Positions 12,801 to 23,728 of a DNA stretch of 64,000 bases are shown here, piece after piece (the first letter of the stretch is position 1; each line of letters opens with the position of its first letter). Below the pieces are notes generated by a model. That model saw nothing but the letters and a program-made list of their open reading frames with translations. It did no database searches and was not told where the DNA came from. The position numbers were made by a program, and so were the translations under genes. The stretch covers positions 18,000,036 to 18,064,035 of the forward strand of contig CM067576.1 in the NCBI GenBank assembly GCA_034336665.1. The letters run 5' to 3'. Source of the DNA: Luscinia megarhynchos (lineage: Eukaryota; Chordata; Aves; Passeriformes; Turdidae).

Positions 12801-15800
12801 CTCTGCAGGTTCAGGACTAAGTCAAGGGACGGCGGCAGGCAGCAGGAGAGGGATGGGGTGGGCAGTGCCCGGGGCTGTCCTGCTCCCTGGCCCAGACGTA
12901 CCTGTCTCCTGCTGGGAGCGGGAGCGCAGCGCGCGGTAGCGCTGCAGCCGGAACCGCGACAGCCGCAGCGTCTCCAGCCCGCGCACAGAGTCCTTCCCCC
13001 GCAGCCACGTCAGGGTGACATCGCTCTCGTCGTAGCCCCCTGAGGAGAACACACTGCGTGAGCACTGCGAGCAGGGGGAGCCTGCTGGGCCAGGGACAGC
13101 CCTGCTGTGCCCTGCTGTGGCCAGGGAGAGCCCTGCTGTGCCAGGGAGAGCCCTGCTGTGACCAGGGAGAGCTCTGCTGGGCCAGGGAGAGCTCTGCTGT
13201 GACCAGGGAGAGCCCTGCTGTGCCAGGGAGAGCCCTGCTGTGACCAGGGAGAGCTCTGCTGGGCCAGGGAGAGCTCTGCTGTGACCAGGGAGAGCCCTGC
13301 TATGGCCAGGGAGAGCCCTGCTGTGACCAGGGAGAGCTCTGCTGGGCCAGGGAGAGCTCTGCTGTGCCAGGGAGAGCTCTGCTGTGACCAGGGAGAGCCC
13401 TGCTGTGACCAGGGAGAGCTCTGCTGGGCCAGGGAGAGCCCTGCTGTGACCAGGGAGAGCCCTGCTGTGCCAGGGAGAGCCCTGCTGTGACCAGGGAGAG
13501 CCCTGCTGTGCCAGGGAGAGCCCTGCTGTGACCAGGAGAGCCCTGCTGGGCCCTGCTGTGCCAGGGAGAGCCCTGTTGGGCCAGGGAGAGCTCTGCTGTG
13601 TCAGGGAGAGCCCTGCTGTGCCCTGCTGTGCCCTGCCCTGTCTCCTGCAGGCAGCAGGACCCTGATCCCAGCCCTGCAGATGGGCCTGACCTGGGGGAAC
13701 TGCCCTTGGTCTGCTGCTCAGGGGTGTGGACAGGAGCACAGACCTCTGGAATGACACACAACGTGCAAGGCTGCTGAGAGCCTACTGCACTTCTTTCCTT
13801 GGAGTATTTATGTTTTCAAAGATAATCCATTGCTGTCATACACAGCTTGTTTACATACAATGGGATTGCTGTCATCAACTCTCAAACACAGTCGCTCTCT
13901 CCAGTCTGAGAGGAGAGCAGGAGAAAAACAGTGGTTAAAAAAGAGAATTCAGATCCCACGGAGGCCCTTACCACAGAGCAGAAGCACATTTCACTGAGCC
14001 ATCTATTCAAGTGCATCAAAACATCATTTTCAGTTAGTCAGGAGCTAAGACTGCTGTGTAGTTATGAACCAGGCTCCTCTGACTTGGCATACATTGTCCA
14101 GAACACCTGCTCATAAAAAAACCTTTTCTCCACATAATTCCTCCTATCCTCAAAGGCATTAAGTTACTGAGGACAAATAAATACACACAACGTTTAGATA
14201 ACAGCAAATTCCTTTCTCAAAGCAGCAGGACTCCATATATGGCATCTGAGTCTGAGCCTCCAGGGATGTAAGGGATTACACGACCTGGGGTTAGACTGAG
14301 GGATACCTCAGGCTGAGGGATAAATCTTGTACTGAGTTGCCAGCCTGCCATTCCCTTCAAAATTTGACTTAATTTAGGAAACAAGTCCATCAGTTTCACT
14401 GATTTAATTCTTTTATTAAGAGCCCTTCTTTGAGACCATGAGTAGGGACGCTGTGATTCTGAGAATAACCCATTTGTCCCAGTAGAAGGAATCAAATGCA
14501 GTTGCAGCTCTATTTACATTTAATTGTGTTTTCTTATTAGACACAAATTACCAGAGCTTGAGCGTGATGAACTCCTAAATTAGGTGTCCAGAGCATGAAT
14601 CCCTGAGTAGAATCCTAAGCATGTGACTTTTCAAAGTTCCTAAGTGGTTTTATAAATTGTGGTTACTCAGGAAAATTTTATAATAAGTGATAGATTGTTG
14701 TTAATTCATCTGGCGTATTTTTAAATAGCATTATTTCTGGGCACTTACTCTAATGAAATCTCCAGTGGGCAATATGTATGTAATTTCATTGGAATTATAC
14801 AGCAACTGAGCATGATGTAGGACCCAATCAGTTTTAAAACAGGCCTAAACATGCTCTGCTTTAGCAGAAGAGGCCAATCATTATTATTTCAGGAGCTATT
14901 CTTTGTAATAAAGTTAACCATGGTGAACTAATACGATTTTAATGTGAAAATAATATGTGCTTCCCTAGATGCTTCATGCTGCAACCCCAGAAGTTAAAGA
15001 TCTGGTCCTTCCCGTGCTGAGATGGTGGAAGTTTGGTTTTGTGCCACGCTGCAGGAGCTGTAACAGAGCAGCTGGCTGAGCTTTGGGGTAACAGACCTGC
15101 AGCGGCCCATGCACCCCTGGAGTCTTTCTCAGCCAGCATTGCCATAGGTGAGCTTTTAATCTAACTGAGAGCAGAATTCACTGAAAATTCCTCTTCTTGA
15201 GACTTTCCAGTCTGAGACTTTTCTGTTGACGAGGGTCCCACCCTCTGTATCCCCTCCCTAGTGGGTTTGGCCCTAATTTGAGCCCATGATTTTGAGAGCC
15301 ATGTTCACCTCTAATTCTAGTGAGAACCACCCTTCCCAATGTCCTTTTGCAGTGGGGATTTGGGGGTGCAATGGGTAGTAGCTATATAAAGATGTGAGAA
15401 TGGTTCTTCATGGTACTCTACCGCATGCACTTATCCCACAAGTCAGTTTTGAAGAAGCTGAGTGTTCAAAAGGATCTAAATTTTGAAAACCAACCAATAT
15501 TACTTCATCCTTTCTGTGCATGATTATCTACACTTCAATAAAATATTCTTTATTATCACTTTTTTTGCCTAAACTGCACAGAGACAGGAATTCTCTGGAC
15601 TGTGGATTGCGAACATTTGAAGAATGATGATGTTTTCTTTTGGACATTATAATTTGCAGGAATAAAAATCTATTCCAGAAAGCCACTGTGCTTAATCCAA
15701 ATATTCAAGACTTGTAGTTACTTATGAATAAATGTTATACTTACAGCTTTCTAGCTGCAGTCGGCATGTTTGTGTGTCCATAGGGTATTTTGACAGGTCC

Positions 15801-18800
15801 ATGTTACAGGCAACAGTAGTAGTGATTCTGTAGAAAGAGAAGGAGCTCTGAAAATTGCAATAAAAGTATGTTTTACACATCAAACTGGATCACAAAGCTC
15901 TGCTCTGCCAGTTACATTATTTGGACTGATGATAGCAATTAACTGAGAACCCTCAAGGACAAGCACTCTCTGCAGCCACCCCAATGAAAATATAGCCCAA
16001 GGAGGGATTTGCTTTGATCTGCTGAGATAGTGTACATTCACTTTTTTTTCCCCATTGCTACAATTTGCACATCTTAAGGAGTCACCACTTGTAACATGAG
16101 GCACAGTGGCTAACTGCACATGTTCTCAAGGTGGAGGCAGGTGAGTTTTCCTCTGCAGCTGAGGTAACTGAGTGACTACTGCAAGCTAAGGAGAGCACTG
16201 TAGGAATTGCTGACTCAAGTGCTGTGTACCTTCCTGCACTTCATGGACAAATACAAAAGTCATCACTACATGGCACTGGACAAGCAGATGGTTCCCCATT
16301 ATCAATTCAACTTTTACTGTTGTGATGTCCTCCTTCCATTCCTCCCCTGCCCCCATCTGACTCAGTGGCACCTAAACTCGGGAGCTTTCTGAGCAGCCTC
16401 AGGATACAGCATCTCTGTGATGGGAGATCCTGATCCCTGGCTGGCATTTCCAGAGGCCAGAGCAGGGGGAAATGCATGAGCTGAGGATGGTGACAGCTGG
16501 CTCGTTGACCCCAAACTCAGGGCCCGTGACAGCCGGTCCCTGCTCCGTGCAGGGTAACTGGAAATCTGCTCTGAGCCAGCAGCAGCAAAGGCAGAGGGAT
16601 GTGCACCTTAGGGCATAGAGGACAGTGCCGTTGGAGAAGAGCCTGAGCAGGCGGTTGCCCACGGTGACGTCGTGCAGGAAGGACCGTTTGGAGCCCACGA
16701 TGTAGGTGTCTGGCACCCAGAGCAGCTCCAGCAGGCGGGCGTCCAGCGTGAAGCTCCGGTTGCCGTGGAAGGCCAGGCGAGGGTCTGTCCAGCGCTGCCG
16801 CAGGGAGATGGTGGCTGTGAAATCCTGGGGGACAGGGCAGGGCTGGCTGTGTCCCCCCAGGCACCTGCTGGCACGGCCGGGGCACCCCGTGTGTGTGACA
16901 AGGGGCAGGACACATCTTGTTCAACCCACCACAGCCAAGCTTCAGGCTTCACTTCCATCACTGTTACATTCACTCTGTAATATTTCTAATACACTTCCAC
17001 TCTGAGGTGTGGAGCTTGAGGACTAAAGATTATACTTACGGTACTTCATGTTTTTAATGAGCAGTTACTGTGACTGATGCTTTTGTGCCCATTTTGCAGA
17101 TAAGAGAACAGATGGGAAGCACACACTTCAGTCATTGCCTAGAGCTGGGAAATTCCACACATGCTATAAATTGGTTATCAAAGAGGCATTGGCACTTTGG
17201 AGAAAAAGGCAAGCGAATCGGACCTATTATGTCAGGGATGTCTCAAAAAAAAACCAAAAAATAAACTCAAACAAGTTAAAAAAGAAAACTTGTGCCTTCT
17301 ATTTTAATGGCAATTTTGAATCTAAGAACACTGGGATTAACTCGAGTTAGGCCTACCAAAATCATCTGGAGCATTCTCATTGTGCCTCACCAGAAAAGAG
17401 TAAGCAGCACACACTGAGCTCTAAAGATGGGACTTTGCTCAGCCTTCTGGACACCTCAGGCACTGCTGGATTTCCTTCCTCACAAGGGATGCTGCACAGG
17501 ATTGATTTTTTCCTATTTCCACAGGCTCTGATTTCCAGAAGCTGCTCAGTTTTTGACAAGTAGGACTTTTGGAACCACTTCTGTTTACTTGTAAGCCCAC
17601 ATTACCAAGGCACCTACACAGTCTGCAGTCCTAAATGAGCTCTGTTTTCAGCCCATTGCTGAAAGTGATCAACAGTCCCACAAACAGCAAAGCAGTTTTA
17701 AAATGACCATTTTTGTGCTGGAATGGATGTGAAGTCTCTAGGGCATATCCCAGTCTTATCTTGTAAAATAAAATTCTTTCACTTACCATGTCACTCTCAG
17801 ATATACTAGAAATACTTGCAACGTCCAGACTCATTGCAATTTGCACAGGTTCTCCTGCAGAGGGAAAGAATAGAGAAGGGAAATGTGATGGGCACAGTAA
17901 AGCCACTCAGGATGCAGTGCAGGTGGGCACTGTCCTCAGCCTCATTTGCTGTCACTAAAACTGCAGAGACCCAGAGGGTCAGACAAAGTTTCAGAGCATC
18001 AGGCTCACAAATGACATGATCCAAAATGCATCTGTCACTGTTAGAGAGCTGGAGGTCTGTGTTTGGTGATGGTGGCAGGGGTAAATATCGAGCAACACGG
18101 GCTGCAAGGTTCAGCAGCTCAGATCAGCAGCGTTTCAGTGGCATTTGCCATTGAACAGGCAGCCAGGGCCACTTTGATGCCAGCCCACAGCAGGCACAGA
18201 GCACTGCCGACAGCTCAGGGAGCCGGGGGCAGCCCTGGCTCCTGGCCAGAGGAGAGAAGGGCCCTGATTCCCGAGAAGGGCACTCTGGGAATGCGGAGCG
18301 GCAGCGCCTCTGCCCCGCTCCAGCCCAGCTCCAGCTCCAGCCCCAGCTCCAGCCCCAGCCCAGCCTCAGCTCCAGCCCCAGCCCAGCCCCAGCTCCAGCT
18401 CCAGCTCCAGCCCCAGCCCAGCCCCAGCCCCAGCCCAGCTCCAGCTCCAGCTCCAGCCTAGCCCCAGCTCCAGCCCCAGCCCAGCCCCAGCCCAGCCCCA
18501 GCTCCAGCTCCAGCTCCAGCCTAGCCCCAGCTCCAGCCCCAGCCCAGCCTCAGCCCAGCCCCAGCTCCAGCCCCAGCCCAGCCTCAGCCCAGCCCCAGCT
18601 CCAGCCCCAGCCCAGCCTCAGCCCAGCCCCAGCTCCAGCTCCCAGCCCAGCCCCAGCCCAGCCTCAGCCCAGCCCCAGCCCCAGCCTCAGCCCAGCCCCA
18701 GCCCCAGCTCCAGCTCCAGCTCCAGCCCAGCCCCAGCCCAGCCTCAGCTCCAGCTCCAGCCCCAGCCCCAGCCCAGCCTCAGCTCCAGCTCCAGCCCCAG

Positions 18801-20282
18801 CCCAGTTCCAGCTCCAGCCCCAGCCCCAGCTCCAGCTCCAGCTCCAGCCCCAGCTCCAGCCCCAGCCCAGTTCCAGCTCCAGCCCCAGCCCAATTCCAGT
18901 TCCAGCTCCAGATCCAGCTCAGCTCAGCTCCAGCTCCAGCCCCAGCTCCAGCTCCAGCTCCAGCTCCAGCCCAGTTCCAGTTCCAGTTCCAGCTCCAGAT
19001 CCAGCTCAGCTCAGCTCCAGCTCCAGCTCCAGCTCCACCCGCAGTTCCAGTTCCAGCTCCAGCCCAGCTCCAGCTCAGCCCCAGCCGGGAGGGACCTGCG
19101 GAGCGAGAGCGCCGGGAGCGACCGCGAGAGGGCAGCACCGCCCGGACAGGAACGGGGACGGGGACAGGGACATCGATAGGGACAGGGACGGGGACAGGGA
19201 CGGGGAGGGGGACGGGGAGGGGACGGGAACTGGGACAGGAGACAGGGACAGGGACTGGGACAGGGACGGGGACAGGAACTGGGACAGGAAAGGGGACAGG
19301 GACAGGGACAGGGATAGGGACAGGGACGGGGACAGGGACGGGGCCGGGGACGGGGCCGGGGACCATTCTAGGCATAACAAGATGGTAAAATCTGTATTGT
19401 CTCAGACATTTATTACCATGGCCAGAAAAATGAAGCAGCTCAGGGCTGCCAGTAGCAGCAGGTCAGTCTACAATGAGAAATACCCATGGCTTTGTGAAAG
19501 CTGATGGAAATTTTTTTCTGTAAAGAGTTTCATTGATGGTTCAGTTTAATTAATAGAAATAAAAATAGTAATTGCTGTTTCTTAAACTTCCAGTGATACT
19601 TTTCAGGTTCTGAACGTCATTCCAAGAAACCCTTTCCTCTGTGTAATGACAGCACTCACCTGGAAGGGGGAGACCTGACTCCCAAATGGCTCAATAGCCT
19701 CAGATAAGTTTCTAAATTCCTGTCTGCTCCCAACTCCCCAGAGTCTCACCAGGGTTTGAAAAAAGTATTCTTGGCAAGAAGAATGGCTTTGTTCCTCTGT
19801 GGCTGCATAAATAGCTATAATAGCTGTACATGACCAAAAGTAAAGTAGAAAATCACAAGGGTCAGGCTCTAAACAAAAGCTTGTCAGAGCAGAATTTAGT
19901 TATTTAGTCAGGTCTTTCATAGAGAAGTTAAAGTTTTTAAATTCCCTGCTCTTCACCTCGCTGGACATGTCCCCAAGCCCCACACATATGTGCACCAGCT
20001 ATTCAAGACAACAGTGGATGGACAGAAAGGAGAGAAGCCTGGCACACCAACTAATTTCAAAGAAACACAACCTTTGAAACTGCAGCACCCTAAAGCAAGC
20101 TTAAAGCCTGCTCTTCCCACCATGAGCCTTACAGACTGATTTTAGATGCTCTCCTGTGTGGAGCCAACATACCACCAAAGTAGGGCCGGAGGTATTTGTT
20201 GTAGCCCACGGTGAGGTTCTCAAATCCAGGGAGTGATGTTGTGCCCCTGCCCTGCAGGCTGGATCCATGGCCCAGAGAGCTC
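9525..20282 (-). CDS. GABRP: GABRP, GABA-A receptor subunit pi (eight coding exons, signal-peptide exon uncertain)
   Basis: This is a Cys-loop ligand-gated chloride channel subunit of the plasma membrane. Eight minus-strand exons (20173-20282, 17787-17854, 16607-16824, 15745-15827, 12902-13039, 11461-11613, 10733-10926, 9525-9830; 1,270 nt in all) join with no frame conflict and GT-AG introns. In order they give the [12 protein letters not shown] start, the extracellular beta-sandwich with LWVPDTYIV, a Cys-loop ([15 protein letters not shown]), M1, the pore helix M2 ([14 protein letters not shown]), M3, a short cytoplasmic loop and M4 ending in [11 protein letters not shown] before TAG. The exon lengths 68, 83, 138 and 153 are typical of GABA-A genes. 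[24 protein letters not shown] and EYAVAHYSS identify pi rather than beta or rho. All channel landmarks are intact, so the gene looks functional. The signal peptide is missing from these exons and must come from an exon upstream. Confidence 0.96.
9831..10732 (-). other. GABRP: GABRP intron before the last exon
   Basis: 0.9 kb intron with consensus ends. No repeat or extra exon recognised. Confidence 0.85.
10733..10926 (-). CDS. GABRP: GABRP exon: M2 and M3
   Basis: 194 nt encoding the pore helix ([18 protein letters not shown]), [20 protein letters not shown] (M3) and [20 protein letters not shown]. The donor is GAG|GTAAGG, phase 0. Confidence 0.97.
10927..11460 (-). other. GABRP: GABRP intron between the M1 and M2 exons
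   Basis: 0.53 kb intron. Nothing beyond the splice sites was recognised. Confidence 0.85.
11461..11613 (-). CDS. GABRP: GABRP exon: pre-M1 and M1
   Basis: 153 nt, the canonical length. It encodes [20 protein letters not shown] followed by the M1 helix ([20 protein letters not shown]) and the start of M2 (DSVPARTCI). The acceptor is ATAAGCAG; the next AG, 4 nt further in, would give an immediate stop, which fixes the boundary. The donor is TTG|GTGAGT. Confidence 0.97.
11614..12901 (-). other. GABRP: GABRP intron before the M1 exon
   Basis: 1.3 kb intron containing a short CTGAACAGCA-type tandem repeat at 11780-11887. The part from 12150 to 12790 is AT-rich and otherwise unremarkable. Confidence 0.85.
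11780..11887. repeat. Short imperfect tandem repeat, CTGAACAGCA core
   Basis: About eight imperfect copies of a 10-16 bp unit (CTGAACAGCAYCA and GTGAACAGCATCA variants). Confidence 0.8.
12902..13039 (-). CDS. GABRP: GABRP exon: loop C side of the binding domain
   Basis: 138 nt, the canonical length. It encodes [20 protein letters not shown] and ends in SRSQQET. The middle ([16 protein letters not shown]) is Arg-rich and GC-rich and departs from the human sequence as I recall it. The acceptor TTCTCCTCAG at 13040-13041 directly follows (in transcript order) a large minisatellite. Confidence 0.95.
13040..15744 (-). other. GABRP: GABRP intron between the Cys-loop and loop C exons
   Basis: 2.7 kb intron. 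Its 3' end (13078-13637) is a minisatellite. The segment at 14640-14930 is AT-rich with repeated TAAT and CAATCA words and has no recognised element. Confidence 0.85.
13078..13637. repeat. Minisatellite, 20-21 bp unit, about 25 copies
   Basis: The unit is CCCTGCTGTGACCAGGGAGAG, with frequent loss of one base (GTGCCAGGGAGAG) and CTCTGCTGGGCC variants. I counted about 25 CAGGGAGAG-type cores. Read on the GABRP sense strand each unit is CTCTCCCTGG(T)CACAG, so the array is pyrimidine-rich and full of CAG. It ends about 38 bp from the acceptor of the 12902-13039 exon. Confidence 0.95.
15745..15827 (-). CDS. GABRP: GABRP exon: Cys-loop
   Basis: 83 nt encoding [27 protein letters not shown]. The two Cys residues are separated by 13 residues, as in all Cys-loop receptors. 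The donor AGCT|GTAAGT leaves one nucleotide that forms Trp with the next exon. Confidence 0.97.
15828..16606 (-). other. GABRP: GABRP intron before the Cys-loop exon
   Basis: 0.78 kb intron. No repeats recognised. Confidence 0.85.
16607..16824 (-). CDS. GABRP: GABRP exon: central ligand-binding domain
   Basis: 218 nt encoding [19 protein letters not shown] through [20 protein letters not shown] to [13 protein letters not shown]. It includes the conserved WxPDT/F motif and two glycosylation sites (NRS, NGT). The third codon positions are overwhelmingly G or C, unlike the AT-rich last exon of the same gene. Confidence 0.97.
16825..17786 (-). other. GABRP: GABRP intron before the central binding-domain exon
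   Basis: 0.96 kb intron. No repeats or additional exons recognised. Confidence 0.85.
17787..17854 (-). CDS. GABRP: GABRP exon: [20 protein letters not shown]
   Basis: 68 nt, the usual size of this exon in GABA-A subunit genes. It encodes the first beta strands of the ligand-binding domain. The acceptor is CTCCTGCAG (minus strand CTCTGCAG|GA) and the donor is ATG|GTAAGT, a near-consensus site. Confidence 0.97.
18306..19080. repeat. C-rich low-complexity array of CCAGCT/CCAGCC units
   Basis: About 775 bp built from CAGCTC and CAGCCC/CAGCC words in irregular order, with some higher-order repetition (blocks of TAGCCCCAGCTCCAGCC and CAGCCTCAGCCCAGCC recur). The plus strand is almost free of G runs, so the minus (GABRP sense) strand carries dense GGGG tracts. 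Confidence 0.95.
19122..19136 (+). promoter_or_regulatory. CTCF-like motif in a CpG-dense patch
   Basis: CCGCGAGAGGGCAGC agrees with the vertebrate CTCF core (CCRSNAGRKGGCRS form) in a 60 bp patch (19085-19142) rich in CpG. The patch is the only non-repetitive sequence between two opposite-skew arrays. This is motif similarity only; binding is not shown. Confidence 0.45.
19143..19363. repeat. G-rich minisatellite, GGGACA/GGGACG hexamers
   Basis: About 220 bp of GGGACAGGGACGGGGACAGG-type repeats. The G-rich strand is plus, opposite to the adjacent array. Many GGG runs with short spacers suit G-quadruplex formation. Confidence 0.95.
20173..20282 (-). CDS. GABRP: GABRP exon: mature N terminus
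   Basis: 110 nt. The acceptor is TGTCCCCAG and the donor is GTG|GTATGT. It encodes [10 protein letters not shown]...[21 protein letters not shown] and carries a likely N-glycosylation site (NLT). The first residues diverge from human pi. Two other in-frame AG acceptors lie a little upstream (after GTCAG and GTCCAG), so the exact 5' edge is less sure than the 3' edge. Confidence 0.9.
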
Positions 20283-20361
20283 CTGGGGACACAAACACCA
20301 ACTCTGACATGCTGGACTGGGCACATCTGGTCTGCAGCTGCAGCTGCTTCCAGCTTGTGCT

Positions 20362-20386
20362 CAAACAAACAAACAAACAAACAAAC
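20362..20386. repeat. (AAAC)n microsatellite
   Basis: About six AAAC units. Confidence 0.9.
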
Positions 20387-23300
20387 TGTGAAAAATAGTT
20401 ATTTGAACCAAGCAGATAATTGAAATCACAAGCATTTGCTCACATTGCTATCTTGGATGAATAACTAGCACCTTCAAGAGGTGGGCAAATGGCAAATTGC
20501 TTAGGCTGACAGCTACAGGTTAGACACACAGTATCTTAAGAATGTTCTTAAAATATCACAGAACAAACAAGCAAGCCTGAAGAATAAACCCCAATATCCC
20601 CTTCCCACTCTTTCTTGTACAGTCTATATTAGGAATATCCTTTTTTCCTCCCATTTATGACAACCTGAGACAAATCTTACAGCCCAGCAGCTCCTCCTCT
20701 CTAATCTCTAGTCCCTAAATAAGCTTCATCCTCATAACATGTGAGTGTCAGCAGCAATACCGAGGGGAAAGGTGCAGGGCTGTGCACCTCAGACACCCCT
20801 CAGCTCTGGGGGTAGTGCTGCTCCAGCTGCTGGGCGCACCGAGGGTCCAACTTCAATTACATCAGAATTTACATCTTGTGGCTGGCCATTGAAGGTAGGA
20901 GCTGTGCTCTGAGACTGACAGGTCTGCACCCTCACACAGACAGTGAGAGGGACAGGGTATGGCCTGGGAAAGGGGAGTGTGATGGTGCAGGATGGCACAC
21001 CCTCACCTGAGAAAAGTGGAACTGGCTGAAGGGTCAGGAACTCGTTCTAGCTTTGGGTTTGGGAGGTGGGAGGCAAACCTTTGCTGCTGCCAGTGCCAGG
21101 ACCTTGCTCTGGGCAGGAAGCAGCCATAGAGTTACTCACAGCTCTCACCGAGGATTTTTCTTCTGTTTCCTTCACAGCTGGGTTAAAAGGGCCTTGGAGC
21201 TGAAGGATTTGCACTGAACAGGACTTTACAGCAGAACCAGGTTTTGCACAGTATAAATGTAAATACTTCAACAAAATTGGGACTTGTAGGGTCCAAGGAT
21301 GGTAATAACAGAGCTGGGAGCCTTGTGGGAGACATTTCTGGTAAAAAGCTAAACCTGTGCTGGTTCTGAGCAGGAAATCAGGGGCTGCACTGTTAATGGA
21401 CATACTGTGGTTTAGGGACCTATGCAGATTGCTCTCTCCTTTACCATATGCCTGGACTGCACCCTGCCTCCTTCAGATGGGCTGGATAATTGGAAGCATA
21501 GTTTCCTTTTGACCCACATTATTTATGTGAAACATTATTCAAATGTTCCCTTTAAAACAAAACAAACCCTCCACTTACCTTTGGGTTGGAAGGAAAAGAC
21601 ACAGACCGAAGAAGGAAAAACATCTGCGAAACATGTCCAGAGATTGTTTCTGTATTTGTTCTACTTGTCTGCGAAGAAGAAAAGCAAAAGTTTTGTGGTT
21701 AAAGAAAAATTATTTTAAGGGAAGGAGGCAGGGAAAAGAAAAGCTGCATAGACAGAGCCATCATAGAGTGATGTTTAACATTCCTAATATGCAGTGGCTC
21801 CTGCCTTTTTTCCTGGCCAGTATCATTTTTCAGCAGGTTCTATCACTTACCACATAAAAGACCCTGGTGACTACTCAGGACTGGAAGTCCTCAACAAATT
21901 CTGGCTCCTCTCCTACCAGTATGGGATGACATTTAGCTGTGTTGAGAATGGCACCACGGGAAGGGATTGATTAAATAACAAAATGTGTAGGTAGTTCCTA
22001 GAGCAGTCAGACAGAGAGATTCTGCCCACAGATGGCAGGATCACAGTTTCAGCCTCCCTTAGTCCCAGGCTCCCCTGCCCAGGCTCACAGGAGTGCTGTA
22101 ACTCTGTGCTCCATTGATTGTACCTGGGATAAGCCCATGCATGCAGCATGAGGTCACTGCACTTCAAAGGGTTTCAGTGACTTTTCTGGGAGTGGAACCA
22201 AGACTGGCTGCTGGCCCAGGCCTCCTCGGGCTGTGCTGGCCCTGGAGCAGGTTCCACAGGGGCAGCTCTGAGCTGTGCTCTGCTCCACTCTGACCTGCAG
22301 CTCCCTGCTGGAAGTGCTGCTCCAGTCACACACCTTTTTTCAGGCCCAGCACCTCTCTCATCACACACGGTATTCAGGGCCTCAGCTTCCAATGTGGCTG
22401 CACCACAATAACCCAAACTTCACAAGTTTTCTGCTTGGGTTAGATCCTGCCTGCAGTAGCTCCCCACAGCCCAGAGGACACTCTGCCTCCTCAGCAGACA
22501 CCAGGAAATAACAACTTTTCCCACACAGAGCCAGTTCAACACCCAAACATTCAAGTACTATGAATGCAGGGCATCCCACTGAAGATGGGTGGGTTTTTTC
22601 CAAAACACAATATGCTCTAATACCGGTCCCACATCTGATTTCCAACAAGGCTTTGCTCTTCTAGCTCATTCTCTGAAATGGTACTCAGATGTTTCTGGAT
22701 GCTCTCAAGGGCTCCTCTCTATAATGTGAGGATGCAGGACCAGAGAGAGAATCATTTACCCACATACAGCAATGTTAGATCACAATTTTGATTGAAAAGA
22801 AGGAAGATTGGTCCAGGTTGTTTAAAAAACTTGTAGAAAGAAGTTAATTTTACAAACTAGACTTCAGTTAAAGTATAAGACTCCATGAACTTCAGCTGAA
22901 GAGCCTCTCATGAGCATCCCTGATGCACAGCCTATGTTTTGCACTGTGTGACTGGGTGACTGTGAAGACAATAAATATATGAAAGACTGGGAGGCAGTGA
23001 AATGGAAATCTGTGAGTACTCCTGGGCAAGGAAAGGTGACACCAGTGCCCATGGTTGAATATAACCACAGCATTTCTTCACTGCTCAGTGTTTTAGTTAA
23101 CACAATGGCAATTCTGCTGTTATAGGGCAGGAGCTTTCATCAGAGATTACCAGTGCTGGGAATAAATTATAATAAAGTTGTGCATTTATGTTTCTCTCTC
23201 CAGTAAAGGGTTTCATTTTAACAGAAAATGTAGCCTTAAACGCTGTTTAGTGACCAAGGGCATAGTCAATACACCAAGAGGCTACAGCTAACACATGGCC

Positions 23301-23712
23301 ACAAAATTCTCAGTGAGCACGTGGGAATTTTTGAAGGTTTGACAATGCTCTGACAGATGAGCATGCAAAGAAAAAAACAGGAGATGGGGCCTCGAGGAGC
23401 ACAGTTCAGACACAATCATTCACCTTGCACATCTATTCCTCTGTGTTCCTGCAGGGCAGTGGAACACTTCTCACCACAGGAAGTTTGGGGGAAAACCAGC
23501 CACAGACTGTCCTGAGCACCTCCACATTACCCAACACATTCATTTTGCTCTTGCATGCCAATGCTCAGTTTTCCTCAATAAATACTCAATATCTACAATA
23601 AACACAAAGGTATTTCATCGGGATTGCTTTCCATATTATCTGGTTTTTTAAAGGCCTTTCAGCACTATGTTTCTTAGTGCAATGTGGAATTTAATACAGT
23701 AGTAAAACAAGC

Positions 23713-23728
23713 TTTTTTTTTTTTTTTT
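23713..23728. repeat. Poly-T, 16 bases
   Basis: Uninterrupted run of T; no retroposon body was recognised next to it. Confidence 0.9.

Larger units (their letters stand above)
17855..20172 (-). other. GABRP: GABRP intron after the mature N-terminal exon
   Basis: 2.3 kb intron dominated by the G/C-rich repeat block at 18306-19363. The remaining sequence at 17855-18300 and 19370-20172 is ordinary. Confidence 0.85.

Noticed and set aside
12822..13757. A 311-codon minus-strand open frame with LPGHSRAL repeats.
   Set aside because: Only 12902-13039 is a real exon. The rest is the minisatellite read in a frame that happens to lack stops, bounded by a normal acceptor and donor.
18779..19375. A 198-codon minus-strand frame with PVPVPV and GAGAGAEL repeats.
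   Set aside because: It is a translation of the two G/C-rich repeat arrays; low-complexity repeats rarely contain stops.
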